Source: Augochlora pura (lineage: Eukaryota; Arthropoda; Insecta; Hymenoptera; Halictidae). Taken from it: 64,000 bases of DNA. The DNA lies in assembly GCF_028453695.1 (NCBI RefSeq), contig NC_135774.1:12152001-12216000 (forward strand), written 5' to 3'. Positions 48,431 to 59,622 of this stretch are shown piece by piece (position 1 is the stretch's first letter; every line of letters begins with the position of its first letter). The translations under genes were made by a program, and so were the position numbers. Under the pieces are notes generated by a model. It was not told the origin of the DNA. It ran no database searches and worked only from the letters and a program-made list of their open reading frames with translations.

Positions 48431-50196
48431 CTGAAAGAAAGATGGATGACGATTTATTTGATTAATAAATGTCATTCTAGAAATATACCAAACAATGGAT
48501 TGAAATATTAATAAATATTTGCACTTCTTATACCTCATAAGAAAAATATTTTTAAAAAGTCGGAAAAATTATTATAAAAAAATAAAAAGTAAATTAGTAA
48601 AAAAATCGGATTGTATAGATTAACTTACCAAAGATAGCTTGGAGTTTTCTTTGCCCTGATCTATCTCTGATGAATAATGGTACAGCAGGCTGTGGACCTT
48701 TATGGTTCATAATAACATCTTTGGCATGGTTTAATGCATTGTAAATAAGTTTCGATTTTTCTGCTCTTGCTAAATAAACTACACATTGTCCTAGAAGTAG
48801 ATCACATTCAGGCATCCCAATCATTTCACACCCATACATAGTATGGACTGCTATTCCTGTAAAAAAAGAATTTTTTTTCGCAATTAATAGAATTCCATTA
48901 CAGATTTGGTAAAAGACTAAATGCACATAATATGTCACACATACCTAAAGCATCAGGATCTGCTAAACCAATGTCTTCGCTTGATATCCTGACCAGCCTC
49001 CTGGCCATATCTACAGGATCTTCTTTGATCGCCATAATTCTTGCTAGCCAATATAAAGCTGCACTCTCTTTGCCATTTGTTATTGATTTATGCAGTGCAG
49101 AATACAAATGATGAACATTATTATTTTGTCTTTCTGATAGCGTATGTACTTGCTTGAGACTTTCTTTAATGTCATCTAAAGTTATCGATGAACCTTGAGA
49201 AGAATGTGATACTTTAGTTTTAACTGCCAAGTCCAGGCCATTTAATGCAACACGTGCATCTCCATCGCATACTTCTGCTAGCCACTCAATCACTGTTTTG
49301 TTAATAACAAAATCTGAGCTCGAATGAGAGTATTTATTTCTTGAATTACTTTGATTCTTATTTTGAGGATCATTTATTTCTCCATTTATGAATGAAACTG
49401 CTTTATTAAGGATTTCCACGATGTTGGAAACTGTTAATTTATTCAAAGGAAATACACGACATCTACTTAACAAGGCAGAATTTAAACTATAAGATGGATT
49501 TTCAATAGTAGTGCCAACCAATGTAAATGTTCCTGCCTCTACATGAGGCAAAAATACATCTTGCTGGAGTTTATTGAAACGGTGTATTTCATCCATAAAT
49601 ATAACAGTTTGTTTGCTCAATTTTGATGCATACTTAGCTTTATTAACAGCTTCTTTAACGCTATTAATTCCACAAGATGTGGCACAAAGCTTTACAATGT
49701 TCAGCTTATCACCGCATATTTCTTTGCTCAAATGTGTTATAACATTGGCCAAGGACGACTAAAAAGTTGGAAAAGGTAAATATCATGACAAATTAATTAT
49801 CAATGCGTATGTTACCTTTCCACAACCCGGTGGACCCCAAAATATCATACTTGGAATGTGTCCGTTTGTCACCAATTTCTGTAGAATCGTGTCAGGACCA
49901 ATAACTTGTTCTTGACCAATATAATCATCCAAACATTTGGGTCTCATCTTTTCGGCAAGTGGGACATGATCGTTGCTTGTAGTTGCTCTTTGTTGGTTCT
50001 TATTTAGTGTCTTTGTTACGGGTTCTTTTTTATATTTTTTTGATAAATTTGTATCTACCGTTTCGTCGAAAGACAAAGGCCTCTTTGGACTTTGAAATGA
50101 TTTTTCCGGTGGTACATCGATTGCAGACAAACATAAATCAATATGACTTCCCATTTCTTCAGTAGGGAACTCTTTCCTGCATACTGGACACAGCAT
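48333..50196 (-). CDS. WRNIP1: WRNIP1-type AAA+ ATPase (MgsA/RarA family), four-exon gene (span)
   Basis: Exons 50196-49816, 49758-48945, 48856-48629 and 48430-48333 join in frame to about 506 codons (human WRNIP1 is 665). WRNIP1 binds ubiquitin and acts with DNA polymerases and Werner helicase at stalled forks in the nucleus. Visible features are an N-terminal UBZ4 zinc finger (Cys3, Cys6, His18, Cys22), a low-complexity linker, AEKMRPKCLDDYIGQEQVIG (81-100), Walker A GPPGCGKS (121-128, split by intron 1), Walker B IFMDEIHRF with Asp183, sensor-1 VGTTIENPS (about 208-216), the LLSRCRVF arginine-finger segment (about 223-230), then the helical clamp-loader-like domain with GDARVALNGL, SALHKS, LARIMAIKEDP, RRLVRISSEDIGLADP and GMPECDLLLGQC. 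Shortness comes mainly from the reduced linker. The C-terminal exon is diverged and less certain. Confidence 0.93.
48629..48856 (-). CDS. WRNIP1: WRNIP1 exon 3 (C-terminal oligomerisation region)
   Basis: The acceptor TTTACAG is followed by GA ATA GCA, completing a Gly codon. The exon encodes IGMPECDLLLGQCVVYLARA, NHAKDVIMNHKGPQPAVPL and ends IFG at GTAAGT. The family tetramerisation region normally continues NAPTKLMKDLGYGKGY; here the equivalent reads RDRSGQRKLQAIFG, with KLQAIFG aligning to KLMKDLG. Confidence 0.9.
48945..49758 (-). CDS. WRNIP1: WRNIP1 exon 2 (AAA+ core and lid)
   Basis: It begins TCG TCC directly after TTTTTAG, completing the Walker A as GCGK-SS, and ends GCT TTA G at the donor GTATGT. 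It encodes 271 residues plus one base, covering Walker B, both sensors and the GLADPDAL segment. A variable loop rich in Asn and Ser replaces the longer loop seen in vertebrates. Confidence 0.96.
49816..50196 (-). CDS. WRNIP1: WRNIP1 exon 1 (UBZ4 finger to Walker A)
   Basis: 127 codons, ending AAG|GTAACA within the Walker A motif (GPPGCGK). The start codon is two residues before the first zinc-finger cysteine, as expected for this family. The UBZ4 spacing is C-x2-C-x11-H-x3-C. The linker (about residues 28-75) is Ser/Lys/Thr-rich. Confidence 0.95.
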
Positions 50197-50330
50197 TTTC
50201 TATTATCTCTAACAAACTAGTAATTTTAAATAATATCACACGTGTAATCAAACAGACGTCTCACTTTTATGCGCCGAAATTCACACCCCCACCCTAGTAG
50301 CCAAGTGAAACTAGTTCAAAAATGTGCTAC
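50197..50330 (-). promoter_or_regulatory. candidate WRNIP1 promoter / 5' UTR
   Basis: On the minus strand a TATA-like CATAAAAG lies at 50271-50264, about 70 bp upstream of the start codon, and a palindromic E-box CACGTG lies at 50239-50244, in the presumed start-site region. Placement is plausible but neither motif is diagnostic. Confidence 0.25.
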
Positions 50331-53077
50331 GAAGGGCGCCACCAATCAAGATAGGTAGCGTCATCCTTGGTAAGAATCCTAAAACTTGTACTCATTCAAC
50401 AACTTTCAGCATTCTGCCACAGATGGCACCAGCGGCTGTCAAAGAGTTATTCCGAATCAACCTCCACAACTATACTCGATTGCGTAAAATGCATTGTACA
50501 CTTTATTTCTGCTAATAGTAAGGATTCTTATATTATAAAAATTCTTATATTATTCATATTTATGAAATGAATATTGCAATCAATTTATTATAGTTACATA
50601 TCCAACGCGGTCTAGTGCTTCATATTTTTCTAATAGAAAAAGATGGCAGTTTTCTAATCCTAAAGTAAATTCGTTTTTCAACTCGGGTATAGTTATTTAA
50701 GCTCGATTTAACATAACTTTCATGAAAATTGGACAATATAGCCATAAATCAGAAAGAGTAATTCTGATTTTACCATAGGTAGATATAATCAGATTGAAAA
50801 ATAAATTTATTTAAAAATAAATTCTTTCTAAGTAGTAACTATAATTGGAGCAACATATTACAACTATTATTTTAACGATTCCACAACAATAAGTATACAA
50901 ATTAAAAAGTTACGAAAAAATAACTTCCTATGCTTCAATTTTATCAGTACTTTGCTTTATAGCATTCAATGTCCACTTAATTAATCATGCTGAGTTATTT
51001 GATTATGTTTGCTTCGACCAGTTTTATCATGATGAATTGTGGATAATCAGTCTTCCGTTTAATTAACAGAATGTTAAGTATAAATGTGCGGAATGTATAT
51101 TAAAACTAAAAATAGTCATTTTAATAAATGAACAGACTATTTTATATATTGCACAGATTCTATGACAATGATATTACATTAATTTTTAACAATTTGTAAA
51201 AGACATGAGATTAAGATAAAATTTGTAAAGAAAAATATAAAATATTTATTTACGAGAATCTTTCAATACTTCAATTTTAGATCCCTATCACAGTCCAAGC
51301 ACAATAATCGCTCTCTCACGATACCATAGAGCTATATAATGCTTACCAATTAAATAGCATCAATCTAACCGAGTATTACCCTGCATCCTAATGATCAGTA
51401 TCAACCAGTCCACGCCCCCGATTAATAAGAATTTAAAAATCGCCACCGGTGCACTAAGAAACGAGCCCTCTCCGCGATTCGCCATCGCAATCCATTAGAA
51501 GCAGCCGCAGCGCATCGGCTCCTGGTGGCGGTGCATAATAATTCAGAGCGTCGTTTTCAGTGGCCGCTCAACAAGTCCCATCAGCAGTCGCATCAGGATC
51601 GACCGCCGCCATCGCGGAAGATCCAGAGATCACTTTGTAAGGGGCGGCGGGCAGGGCGGTAAATAGAAGCCAGGATGCAAATTGAATTCGCTAGTCGAGC
51701 AAGAGGATACTCTTATTTCGGGGGTGAGAGTAGCTGGCGGGACGTGGATGCCGGGGGTGTATAGGTGTCCTCCGGGTCGTCCTCCTCGTCGTCGTGGAAG
51801 GATGCCTTGGGGAGCGTCGCTTATATCGAGTTAGAGCCGTTTGAATACCGACGCGACGTCGTTCCAGGGATCGGAGCCCGTTGCCCGCGATATCGAAGGA
51901 TCAAAAGTTGATACCCGGCCGCCTTCCACGGCCCTTGGCATCCTTATATGATTACCCGCAGACCCGGTGCTTGCAGTTCCGTGCCGAGGAAGGGGTGTTG
52001 CTTCGCTCCCCAACCGATCCACCTACCCCCCCCTTGCCGTTCGAGGTTCGACGTCGTGTTAAACCCGATGCAGTCGTCCCGCACCGCGCGTAGAATACCT
52101 AAGATCCTTGTCCTCCTGCCTCCGCCCGGCCAACCAGCCAAGATCCAGTCACTTCCATTGCCTGGAATGACGTGTAGCACGCATAAAGTATTCCTGGGAG
52201 GCGATCCATTCCGAAACTGAGTTACGGCTGCTACGTGGTCCAGGTAGGCGTCGATACGTCCGCGAAATTATGCACCCGATGGCTGATTCGCTGAACGGTC
52301 CTCGAACAACCTCAAAACGGCCGCCTTCCGTACAGTCGTGGAAAAAATAGATATTGATTTTCGATGGAACGACCGCCGACGAGATGCGTTCCAAAATGCG
52401 GCGATCCTAACCATAATCCGAACTCGGTTAACCGAGGAACGTTGTTGTAACCCTTTTCAACCGCGAGGGGAAGGTAGCCAACCCTTAACAAGGATTTTCG
52501 AAGTATTAAGAATATTTTCTTGAAGAAGATAGGTTATGCATCAAATATTAGAAAATTGGAAAAATGAGCAATACTGTATCCTTGTTTCTTATGGTCGATT
52601 ACATGATTGCAGCTTTCGAAGTAAAATATTCAGATTTGAGAATCTAACTCCTTCCTCTAACTGGGGTGTAACAAAACAAGATCAGTAGACAATTAATCGA
52701 AAAATAATAGTTTCTTTAGATATTTTACTTTTAATAGAGTTGGTGAAAATAAAAATGTTGTGCTTCGATTTTTGTTTAGAATTATTTTAATCTTCCGCTG
52801 TCACACTTCCTGTGTGGAGCACGTATGTCACACAATTTTCGATAAACTGTCACTCAAAAACTAGCAATAGAACTGGATCCCGAAAAGTTGAGAATATAGT
52901 TTGGAAACTCTAAAATACCTTTTTCTTTACTAGAACTCGATATGTCACTTGCAATATAATGAATAAATTGTTAATTTCACTTTATCGAAGAAAATGTAGG
53001 TCATTTTTCAGTGCCACAGTGGAGGTTAATAACTTCTATATAATATAATGAAATTATTAACTTCCTATAATAGCGTC
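50331..53077. other. non-coding region right of WRNIP1
   Basis: 50.5-51.3 kb is AT-rich with no features. 51.4-52.4 kb is GC-rich and contains a GTAAGG donor-like site near 51637 and several short frames, but nothing I can call an exon. 52.5-53.1 kb is AT-rich and unremarkable. Confidence 0.45.
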
Positions 53078-53187
53078 ACTCTTTTGTGTCTCAGTTACAA
53101 TAATATACTATAGTTACATAATATATAATAATTATTAAATTATTATTATTATATAATAATACTATAGTTAAACTCTTTTGTGTCTCA
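53078..53187. repeat. short direct repeats flanking an AT palindrome
   Basis: ACTCTTTTGTGTCTCA occurs at 53078-53093 and again at 53172-53187, 94 bp apart. Between them ACTATAGTT occurs at 53108 and 53161 around a run of ATA/TAAT that is nearly self-complementary. This may be a local duplication or a small insertion. Confidence 0.6.
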
Positions 53188-54190
53188 TTTATTTACGATA
53201 TATGTATAATTTACTCAAAGTATATTCCATAAAAATATAAAAACCAGCAGTAAGAAATATCAAACGTATATAATGTAACAAATCTTTATTTGATGAACAA
53301 ACCATTAAAGGTTTAAAATATTAATAAATAAATAAATACCAATTATAGGTCTTCGGTTCTCTATAATTGCCTCGAGATTATAAAGGACGGAATCTGATAC
53401 AGGTTACGTTTTCGATCCATGTTTGAGCCTCCTCGAGCAAAATCGCATTGAAAAGTTCGAGGAGAAGTATTTCGCGCAGGTACAAAGGAGTTCGAGGAAG
53501 CGTAGGGCCGGCCATTGGCACAGCGCAGGGCGGTTAAATTCCCGCTGAAACAACCGAGAAACAGGTCTAACGTAGCCGGGATACGTGGGCGATGACGACG
53601 TCCCCGCGGGAGCTCGATTCATTACCGATCTTGAATAAATGATCGCGGCGGCGCCGTCGACGATTGGCAACGAACGGCTCCGGCCGGAGGAGGTTGCCTT
53701 TTTGAAAAGTGATTATTCGATCGACGATGTCCCGTCCGCCAGGACGAAATCGACCCCACGAGGACGCGCACGGCGGCCTGCCCGGTGGCGCCCGTGTATC
53801 TCCTTCAGCTGCATCATTGATGATCCGGATAGGCGAGTCCTTCTGCTGTTCCGATGCTCTCGCCGCTGTTCCACGTCAATACGGTTTAGCCGGGCCGGCG
53901 CGTGATTAATCCGCGCGCACACGCGACTCCGTTGCCCTCCCCCGAATTTACGACTTTTCGCCGGACGTTCCCTGTGTCGTCGAAGGATTCCCGCGAACGC
54001 AATTAACCGTCTCGTGACCGGACGCCATCGCCGCTAATTGCGGAACAATTCCACGTCCGATGAAATTTCCGCCGGCTGAATTACGCGACGTCTTCGAACT
54101 GTGACAGGGCTCGCGTTGCTCACAAACAATTCGACTTTGCAGTCTTGTAGGAAGCGTAGTGAAATTTTTTAGCGAACCAAGCCAACGCGA
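53188..54190. other. non-coding region
   Basis: 53.2-53.4 kb is AT-rich; 53.4-54.15 kb is GC-rich with overlapping short frames in all phases and no domain. I see nothing else in it. Confidence 0.4.
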
Positions 54191-54375
54191 TCTTAAAAAG
54201 CGAAGTTTCTTCTTTCTGAAGGGCTTAGATAGGTTGCACTACGATTTTTTTGCACCATTTTATGATCGAATCTAGCGTCCGCCATTTGGGGGTGAAAAAT
54301 TAAAGGAAATTTGACGAACTTTGAAAGGCTGTAACTTTGTTGGAAATGATCGTATCGCTATGATGTTTGACTCGT
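54191..54375. repeat. single copy of a dispersed ~220-bp repeat family
   Basis: It shares CACTACGATTTTTTT-x2-ACCATT and later TTTGACGAA-x5-AAA-x3-CTGTAACTTTGTTG with the tandem copies at 62865-63285, in the same order and orientation and with similar spacing. Confidence 0.62.
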
Positions 54376-56138
54376 TTTGGAGAGTAGAGTGTACAGTTTC
54401 TATAGTCATTAGTTTTTTTTTAGTAAATAACGTCGCTGTAGCATTTGCAATTGCATTTTCTGCAACAATAAAGTTGACCTATAATACTTGTTGTACTATG
54501 GGTATACTTTAACTCTATAAATATATTCTAAAGAAGTAAAATACGTGCACTGTTAATTTTCAACTGCGGTATTTTATGCAAAATAAAAGTCATATACATC
54601 GGTTGCAAGATACAGCTGTCACTAAATTTTTTTATAATGAAATGTATCCATACTGTTCTATTCTATTTCTCTTTCTTCTCTTTGAATTTGTAGCTACCAA
54701 ATTTTGTCACGAATAAAACTCGCAGACTAAATATTAGTGGCATAAATTAACGAGTAATTTTTAACCAAGTCAAACGTTATGTGCCACCACTGCGAAAGGA
54801 AAACGGGAAACGAAACAGTTTCGCGTCGGATGACTGCGCGATCGGTCGAATTTTATTTATCGTCGCAATTTGATCGCGCTATAAAGTCGTCGCATGCGAT
54901 GTTTAAATTCGCGCCAGGCCTGCTAAGAATTCAATCGATCCCGCACTCTATTGAGTCAGTCAAGCCGAAGACGCCTGATTGATCGCGCCGGAACGTGCGA
55001 CACGCCACTTTCTTCTTCCGTGAGCGGCCGCGCCATTTGTTTTATTCTCCTCGGGCTCGCGCCCGAGCTATTTGTTCGAACTCCCGTCGTTATTAGAAAA
55101 GCCTACTGACAAATGGCGCTGCACTTGACAGTCTGTCGCGGAGCCTCGATGCTCCCCGCGGTGTCCCCGGGAAAAAGGAGACCGACGTTCGAGACTCGTA
55201 AAACACCGGGCGAACTCGCGCGATCCGGACTTGAAACTTTTATGCAGAAGTTTCGCCGCGGAAACGTGCCGATGCTCGTAGAATTTCGAAAGCTTTCTGA
55301 TAGTGTCAATCAAGGTGAAGGGTAATTCGGCGGGGCAGCGCCGTCCGAAGGAAGAGACCGCGATGCCCGGTGGGTCCGTGGCGGCGAGCGCGCGGAATTA
55401 ACACGCGAGCCGCGCGCGCGCGCGACAACGCGGCGGAATTGAGTAAAGCGGGCGCGTGTAATCTCCTTCTAAAAAATTCCATTAACCGGGCCCGGGGCCA
55501 CGTCGGCTACGTTACGTCGACGATAATTGCGAATTGACGTTTTTTAATCCCCGCGCCGCGGGTGTAACCACCTGGCTGACGGGAAAATCCACGCGCGAGC
55601 AAACGGGATTATACGCTCTCGCGAAAAATGGGATTTCGCGGAGCCCCAACGGTGTCGGTTTATTCATCCCGCTCTGTTTACGCGCGCGTCCCCAAAAATG
55701 GGGATCGATTCGATAGTAATCTTGCAAAACGCCCCTGTGTAGCTCGCGAAACAATTTCACCGTTCTAAGTCACCTGGCGAACGCGCTGGCTTCGAAAAGT
55801 ATTTTTACACAATTTTCGAAATATCTCCGGTATTCGAACCCTTGTAATTTTGTGAAAAATAAATCATTCTATGGTAAATTTCGCCGCAATTTAAACTTTC
55901 ATACCTTTGCTTTTGCGGTAAAATTGCATTTAAACTAATTTTACTGGCTACAGGGGATGGCGAACCAAAGATATGACCTTTCTTTTATTATAGCTGTTGA
56001 TAGAAAAATACTGTCAATATAATCATCTCTGGAATTAATAGAAAAGTATTGGCTGATTACTGTTGGACACTCAAATGGTATATTCCATAAAATCAAGAAG
56101 TAAAATCAGTTTAGGTAAAATGTTTCACACCTCGTGAG
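54376..56138. other. non-coding region
   Basis: 54.4-54.8 kb is AT-rich with a copy of the dispersed GACTGYGGATTTTATGCAA family at 54561-54585. 54.8-55.8 kb is GC-rich with a (CG)n run at 55411-55424 and no recognisable exon. 55.8-56.1 kb is AT-rich. Confidence 0.4.
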
Positions 56139-56474
56139 CACAGTCAGTAATGAAAATATTGGGACACTTTTACATTTAAGAACTGGACACCAAACAATTC
56201 GAATCTTTTTTCATTAACAGAAGGACCAATCTCTTACACCATAACTATAATACTTTCTTAAAATTTTGCTATACTCTCGTTTTTTAACTATTTCATCCGA
56301 GCCTCGGTACGAGAGCCTCTTATCTCTGTAAGTTATATTTAAAAACGGTATTCGAGTTTATAGTGTAGTAGACTGGTACCTCAATCATAAAAGAAGAAAT
56401 TCAGGTCGTTCAGTCGAGTTCTAAAAAGTTATTACATTTTAAAAGGTGTCCGAATATTTTCCTTACCAACTCTA
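56139..56474. mobile_element. Tc1-like element relic (MITE)
   Basis: The inverted ends, about 35 bp each, share AGT-x2-GTAA-x-GAAAATATT-x-GGACAC and TTTTA. The left end starts at 56141 and the right end at 56472, flanked by CA and TA, consistent with a mutated TA duplication. The GGACAC-type end resembles Tc1-like elements. The 332-bp body has no coding capacity, so this is a non-autonomous or decayed copy. Confidence 0.62.
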
Positions 56475-58013
56475 CATAGAACTATAATAATCACTGAACA
56501 CTAAACTATGAGTAACTCAATCACCTTACCTCACAGAAAAAACACTATTGCATATTTAAATGTAGCGTATAAAAATACCATCAAGATCACAGATTAGCCC
56601 TTGTGTAACAAAAATCGAGCAAATTTTCGTAGAGAGCAATGTTATGAACGAAACAAGTCGATTATAAGAACGCGGATTCGAGCGGCAATAAAATCCGTAA
56701 TCTCACCGTGTCGTCTAATTCCAAAGGTATTCGGGTACATTGATTAGAACCGACCGACCGTCTTCCCCGCCCCCCGCGGCTCGTAATCCGCAACGAGGTC
56801 GGACGCCGGAAGCTCAGGAAGCGGAAGCTGTAATCCTCGGAGGAAGGATTCCGAGGTCCCTCAATTTCGACGGGGAGGGGGCGGGACGGGACGCGGGTAC
56901 GCGAGCAGGGTGGGGAGGGGGGGGGGGGGGAGGGTGTCTGCGACTCCGGTCTCCGACGATCTGCATCGAACGGTCGCGGGGCCGCACAGCCGCGTGCAAT
57001 TCCGAGGAAGTAACCCGGCGAGCAATTCCCGTTGCATCTCTCTCTCTCTTTCTCTCTCCGGTAGCGGTGCCAATTTCGAGCGTTCCCAGCGTCACAATTT
57101 CCGGGGGCATAACGCGTCTCCGGGTCTCCGGGCGAGGTTCGTGGTCCTCGTCATATCCCAACCGGAAAACGGCTGTCCAGGGCCGTGTCGTTCCGCGGCG
57201 GAGACGACCGTGGAACGTTCGGATACGGTGAAACCGGAGGGTCGAGAGTCGCGGGCCGGGGGGTAGGGGAGGGGGGACGCGCGAGGCAGAGCGAGAGGAC
57301 GAGTGGAGTGTGTGCGGCAAACCGTATGCGGATACACCTTATGACTATTAAGGTATTCACGGCTCCTCGGAGGACGCCCCACTTTGAAATATGGCACCTC
57401 CAGTCATCCTCTGCATGCCGGGAATCAGCCTCTTCCCTCCTTTGCTTGCCCCGAACCGACCAGCCACCCCCGTGTATCCTTCGCATCTCGATCCTTTTAT
57501 TCCCGCGTATCTCGGTCCGAGGACCGCGCGAGCGCGCACACACCCCGCGCCCCCATGCCACCGGTTCTCCATATTATTTACAGCCTCGTCCCCCGTGTTA
57601 TTTCGCAATAAATTGAGGAGACCGGTTGCCTACGCCGCGGCTCAGTGTCACCAAATTGGTGGAAACCGAGAACGTCGTAACCCGCCTCGCGCCTGACATC
57701 CCTGAGTGATGTACTATCGCGCGGAACCGACGGCTGCGACGGATCCGCCGCCCCCCCCCCCCCCCCCCCGCTCGCGAACGCGGGACGGGGAATCGATACG
57801 CGTGACCGCGGGTGACGATATTTTTATTGTCGACCCGCCGCCGAACCGACGGCCCGGCTCGAACCCGAATTTCGGTCGCCGGCGGAGCGAGTCGCCGTTT
57901 CGCCACCGAAATTCTTCTCGTCTTCTTTCGCTGCGACGATCCCGCGATTTCTTGCCACGCATTTCATCAAATTCTGTTCGACGAGATGGAATTTCTTGCA
58001 GCGGCTGAAGTAA
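56475..58013. other. GC-rich non-coding block with G/C runs
   Basis: No coding exon is recognisable despite open frames up to 168 codons, which are GC-rich and overlap in several phases. It contains a 14-base G run at 56917-56930, a CT tract at 57036-57058 and a 19-base C run at 57751-57769. Confidence 0.45.
57751..57769. repeat. C homopolymer run (19 bases)
   Basis: An uninterrupted C run preceded by CCGCCG on the plus strand. Confidence 0.9.
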
Positions 58014-58960
58014 TTCGTCTTTAGGAATTTTTTCTAGGTGACTGTTGATTATATATAAAAAAATAACTTTACCCGGATGCAAAGATACGTTCTTGAGCTA
58101 CAAGAATTGATTTTTTAAAATTGCATTTGCTGACTTTATTATCGGAGAGTATATACAGTTAATATAAGACACGAAAGTCAACGCCAGGTTGTAGGTACGA
58201 AAATGAGAGGAATTTGTGAATTTTTTCCTGGAGAACCATCGACTATTTGAGAATGAACTATTTTGGGGTATACAGGCACAACTTTGAGCTACAAGATTAT
58301 ATTTTTTAATGTTGCTATTGTCGGTGGAATTACTAGACAGAGTACAGTCTTGTGCGATAATTCGACAGGCTAATACCTAAGCAACAGTTATTAAATGAAG
58401 CGACCTTTCCGAATTTTTTTCTTGAAAACTGTGGACTATATGAAAATGATCTATCTTGGAAATTTCAGATACATTTTTGAGCTATTAGAAAATATTTTTT
58501 TAAATCGCTCTTGCTGCTTTAATTAATCAACAGTGTACAGTCTTATAGGATACTTCGAAGGGGTAGTTTTCGTGAACTAGTAAGAAACCATACTTTACGA
58601 ATTTTTTTCCAAGAAACTATCGCACATATAAAAATTATCTTTGTTGTAAAATCTACATATAACTTTGCGCTACAAAAAAAAATTTTGAAAGTCGCATTTG
58701 TTCCTCTATTTGCTGGATAATTATATTCGAAAGGCTATCCCTCGCGCAGCAGCTAAATCAATTAATTTCTACGTCCTTTTTGACAGAAATTATTTAATTT
58801 ACATTCGAATGATTTTATTAAAATGAGGGACTAGGTTTATTCATATACACAGTCATATACATACATCCTCGACCTACAAGAACACATTTTTCAATTTGAA
58901 TTTTTCGTTCCTTCACTGGTCAGCATACAATCTTGTAATTCAAAGGAGTTGACATACGAA
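58014..58960. repeat. diverged tandem array, about five units of ~193 bp
   Basis: The anchor GAGCTACAAG or close variants falls at 58095, 58286, 58479, 58667 and 58869 (steps 191, 193, 188, 202). A second anchor GAATTTTTTC falls at about 58024, 58215, 58411 and 58599, and a third, ACAGTCTT, in several units after each. Units keep the same order of blocks but are heavily diverged, so the array is old. No open frame spans it. Confidence 0.8.
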
Positions 58961-59293
58961 CCACTTCCAAAAAGTAACCAACCACCGAGCCAAAAAATTC
59001 ATCAGACTTCGTTGCACCGTTAATAAACGTACATGTACAGGTCTCCGCGTGTCGTAAACAGAGCGAACGACGTCTCGGCGAAGATTCCGGGCGTACCTGT
59101 CCGCGTAAAACGAACAGGCCCCGATAAATCTGGCGTTGATACGCGCCGAGCGATAATCACGTCATTATCCGAACAAATAAACGGGGCCGCGCCGAACGGC
59201 GCAGGCTCGTCGCTATTTAATAATGAGACGCTCTCTATTACTCAATGGCTGTTAGAGAGGGTGGCATCCGGCAGTGGATCGGCCAAGGGGGAA

Positions 59294-59308
59294 GGGGGGG
59301 GGGGGGGG
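59294..59308. repeat. G homopolymer run (15 bases)
   Basis: An uninterrupted G run followed by a short GA repeat. Confidence 0.9.
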
Positions 59309-59603
59309 AGAGAGAGAACGGGATTCGGTTCCACTCGGTTCACGGGTGCAATCGGTTAATCACCGCTCTCTCATCCCCATTCCTGAGACACGATTTAAGC
59401 GGCAGCGTGCCCGCCACCCCCGCGACTCCCCATATCAATTAATCTTACCCAGAATGCAATAACTGTCCAATCTGCCCCCGTGGCTGCGTCATGGTGTCGT
59501 GCAGTCAGTGCCGTAACGCTCTCTCTGTTCCTGCGTCCTCGTCCAACCACGCGGCCGTTCGTCTTTCTCTCGTCTCTCCGTCGTTTTTCCTCCGTCGCCG
59601 TCA

Positions 59604-59622
59604 CCCCCCCCCCCCCCCCCCC
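59604..59622. repeat. C homopolymer run (19 bases)
   Basis: An uninterrupted C run followed by TACCCCCC. Confidence 0.9.

Noticed and set aside
51440..51660. Possible 5' exon ending at GTAAGG
   Set aside because: No start codon in frame and no downstream exon recognised; a motif this short is not evidence.
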